Below, piece after piece: positions 59,679-61,148 of a stretch of DNA of 61,148 nt (the first letter of the stretch is position 1; each line of letters opens with the position of its first letter). Under the pieces are notes generated by a model. That model saw nothing but the letters and a program-made list of their open reading frames with translations, was not told the DNA's origin and did not search any database. This stretch comes from Parasporobacterium sp. (GTDB lineage Bacteria > Bacillota > Clostridia > Lachnospirales > Lachnospiraceae), in contig JAFWOB010000024.1 in NCBI GenBank assembly GCA_017510065.1, positions 1 through 61,148 of the forward strand. The letters run 5' to 3'. Both the position numbers and the translations under genes were made by a program.

Positions 59679-60389
59679 ATGAAATCATCCAAGATCTTTT
59701 TGAAAGGCATGCGGGACGGCCTGCCGATCGCCCTGGGGTATTTTGCCGTGGCATTTTCCCTGGGGATCACCGCCCGGAATGCCGGAATCAACGCCTTGCA
59801 GGGATTTATCATGAGCATGCTCAACAACGCCTCTGCAGGAGAATATGCTGCCATCGCCGCGATCAAGGGAAATGTGCCTTATCTGGAAATGGCAGTTCTG
59901 ATCTTTATCACCAACGCCAGATATATCCTGATGAGCTGCGCCCTGAGCCAGAAGCTCTCCCCGGATCTTCCCTGGTATCACAGGCTGCTGATCGGATTTG
60001 ACATCACTGACGAGCAGTTCGGCATTGCCATCAACCATCCGTTTCCTCTGCCTCCCCAGTATCTGTACGGATCCTATATCCTGACGATCCCGGGCTGGGC
60101 AGGCGGGACCGCCATCGGCATCATCGCCGGCAACCTGCTGCCTCCCATGGTAGTCACCGCATTGAGCGCGGCCATTTACGGCATGTTCATCGCCGTGATC
60201 ATTCCGCCGGCCCGCAAAAACCGCACTATCATGGTGATCGTGATCGTAAGTTTCGCAGCCAGCGGCCTTCTGGCCCTGATCCCTGCAGTGGCCTCAATGT
60301 CCGAGAGCCTCAGGATCATCATTCTCACGGTTGTGATCTCTGCCGCGGCAGCGATCATCCGGCCGCTGAAAGAAGAGGAGGGTGTCTGA
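59679..60389 (+). CDS. azlC: AzlC family branched-chain amino acid exporter, large subunit
   Basis: A 236-residue membrane protein of the AzlC/YgaZ family, which exports branched-chain amino acids with AzlD. Characteristic are GMRDGLPIALGYFAVAFSLG at the N terminus, LNNASAGEYAA and NARYILMSCALSQKL. Six or more hydrophobic segments are predicted. AGGA precedes the ATG at 59679. The stop is one base before the azlD start. Confidence 0.94.
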   Translation: MKSSKIFLKGMRDGLPIALGYFAVAFSLGITARNAGINALQGFIMSMLNNASAGEYAAIAAIKGNVPYLEMAVLIFITNARYILMSCALSQKLSPDLPWYHRLLIGFDITDEQFGIAINHPFPLPPQYLYGSYILTIPGWAGGTAIGIIAGNLLPPMVVTALSAAIYGMFIAVIIPPARKNRTIMVIVIVSFAASGLLALIPAVASMSESLRIIILTVVISAAAAIIRPLKEEEGV

Positions 60390-60390
60390 A

Positions 60391-60693
60391 ATGGAACATT
60401 CCATATGGCTTTATATCGCAGTCATGAGTCTGGTCAGTTACCTGATCCGTGTGCTTCCCGTCACGCTGATCCGCAGGCAGATCAAGAACCGGTTCCTTCG
60501 TTCCGTTCTGTATTACCTGCCCTATGTGACCCTGTCCGTCATGACGGTACCGGCAATCTTTTCCATCTCCGCAAATCCGCTGTGCGGCGTGGCCGCCCTG
60601 ATGGTCGCGGCCGCGATTGCCTGGTTTTCCGGCAACCTGCTGCTGTCAGCCACCGGTGCCTGTGTAGCGGTGTTTCTGATCTCGCTGTTCTAG
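60391..60693 (+). CDS. azlD: AzlD family exporter, small subunit
   Basis: A 100-residue protein with three to four hydrophobic segments, of the AzlD family (YIAVMSLVSYLIRVLPVTLI, LYYLPYVTLSVMTVPAIF). The start is the ATG at 60391 with GGAGG nine bases upstream; a GTG at 60382 lies in that binding site. It partners with AzlC. Terminator at 60722-60749. Confidence 0.93.
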   Translation: MEHSIWLYIAVMSLVSYLIRVLPVTLIRRQIKNRFLRSVLYYLPYVTLSVMTVPAIFSISANPLCGVAALMVAAAIAWFSGNLLLSATGACVAVFLISLF

Positions 60694-60721
60694 GTCCCGG
60701 TGTTTGTAAACTCACATGAAT

Positions 60722-60749
60722 AAAACCACGCGGCTGCCGCGTGGTTTTT
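60722..60749 (+). terminator. Terminator after azlD
   Basis: AAAACCACGCGG and CCGCGTGGTTTT form a perfect 12-base-pair stem with a three-base loop, with T tract following. Effective in both directions. Confidence 0.9.
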
Positions 60750-60770
60750 ATTTCATATAAGAAGCCCTGT

Positions 60771-61013
60771 GTTCTTTTTTTGACCATTTTTGATTTATAA
60801 GAACGCGGGGTGTTCTTAAAATCCAGATTCTTCAAATTAGAGAATACAATGTGTTCTTGGATGGCCAATTTTCAAAATTAAAGAACAGCCCAGGTATTCT
60901 CTAATCCCGGAATATGCCCAAATAAGTACACTTTTTATTCTTTTTTGAAACAACCAGAAGATTTGAGAATAGTTTACCAGTTCTTAAATATTGAAAAACG
61001 GCTAATCAAGAAC
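60771..61013. repeat. Six 34-bp dyad elements spaced 41-43 bases apart
   Basis: Elements of exactly 34 bases with GTTCTT or ATTCT ends and AAGAAC, GAGAAT or AAGTAC partners lie at 60771-60804, 60812-60845, 60853-60886, 60896-60929, 60937-60970 and 60980-61013. Start-to-start distances are 41, 41, 43, 41 and 43, very near four turns of B-DNA, so all could face the same side. The middle 22 bases are not conserved. No gene or ORF is seen over this stretch. Confidence 0.7.
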
Positions 61014-61035
61014 ACTTTGATATGCACCCCTATAG

Positions 61036-61105
61036 GGTAACACTTTTTGTGACTGAATCCTTTAGATGGTAACAAAGAGTTTCCACTGCCTCCAAGAGGG
61101 TAACA
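61036..61105. repeat. Three GGTAACA repeats about 31-32 bp apart
   Basis: GGTAACA occurs at 61036, 61068 and 61099, spaced 32 and 31 bases, two of them as GGGTAACAC. Such spaced short repeats recall the ends of IS21-type elements. The window ends 43 bases later, so no transposase gene can be checked. Confidence 0.45.
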
Positions 61106-61148
61106 CTCCTTGTTATTAGATGTTGTTATTCTGCAACTACTTGAGTCA

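Noticed and set aside
60771-61013. CRISPR array
   Set aside because: Units keep length and ends but not the middle, whereas CRISPR repeats are identical in sequence; there is no Cas gene.

Overview
The window looks like chromosomal DNA of an anaerobic member of the Clostridia (Bacillota). The reasons are strong AGGAGG-type ribosome binding sites, glycyl radical enzymes (oxygen-sensitive), clostridial-type Etf/acyl-CoA dehydrogenase proteins, TTGAAA/TATAAT-type promoters and a moderate base composition of roughly half G+C. No rRNA, tRNA, CRISPR array or intact transposase gene was seen. About fifty genes are present, nearly all for uptake and catabolism of unidentified small molecules, with their regulators.

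Layout. 1-3076: two tandem LuxR-type regulators, then a small membrane protein and a DUF4125 protein. 3077-3543: gene-free and rich in 30-31 bp repeats. 3544-9636: glycyl radical enzyme (GRE) system 1, with solute-binding protein, GRE, UroD-fold protein and radical-SAM activase. 9786-18382: GRE system 2, with GRE, activase, second UroD-fold protein, family I CoA-transferase, LacI regulator and MATE transporter. 18528-21776: LysR regulator, 2x[4Fe-4S] ferredoxin and a flavoprotein resembling AprA. 21916-30349: a peptide/nickel-type ABC importer operon headed by a flavodoxin-like protein and carrying two paralogous binding proteins. 30496-34419: fumarate-reductase-like flavoprotein, BKACE-family enzyme and a divergent MATE transporter. 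34650-43775 (plus strand): a second ABC importer joined to GRE system 3. 43776-44091: nested inverted repeats. 44092-48748: CoA-transferase, acyl-CoA dehydrogenase and EtfBA, divergent from a third LuxR paralogue. 49762-51243: secreted peptidoglycan-binding/transglutaminase-like protein. 51573-59401: LysR regulator, UGSC-like protein, NTF2-fold proteins and a TRAP transporter. 59679-60693: azlCD. The right end (60750-61148) is gene-free with phased repeat arrays.

How it may work together (inference). Two ABC importers and one TRAP importer bring in organic substrates. Three GREs, each with its own activase, perform radical chemistry. None has the GCVE thiyl-loop motif of the known eliminases: they read GCLD, GCLG and GCAG. 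The CoA-transferases, acyl-CoA dehydrogenase/Etf, BKACE enzyme and the flavoprotein/ferredoxin pair would then activate, reduce and cleave the products, possibly using them as electron acceptors. The UroD-fold proteins may move methyl groups or act on the GRE product. No substrate can be named from sequence alone.

Most notable are the three atypical GRE modules in one region, a shared LacI-type operator TGTGTATCGATATAC at two sites, hairpins placed after most binding-protein genes and two GRE genes, and two gene-free loci carrying 34-35 bp dyad elements spaced by about whole turns of the DNA helix.
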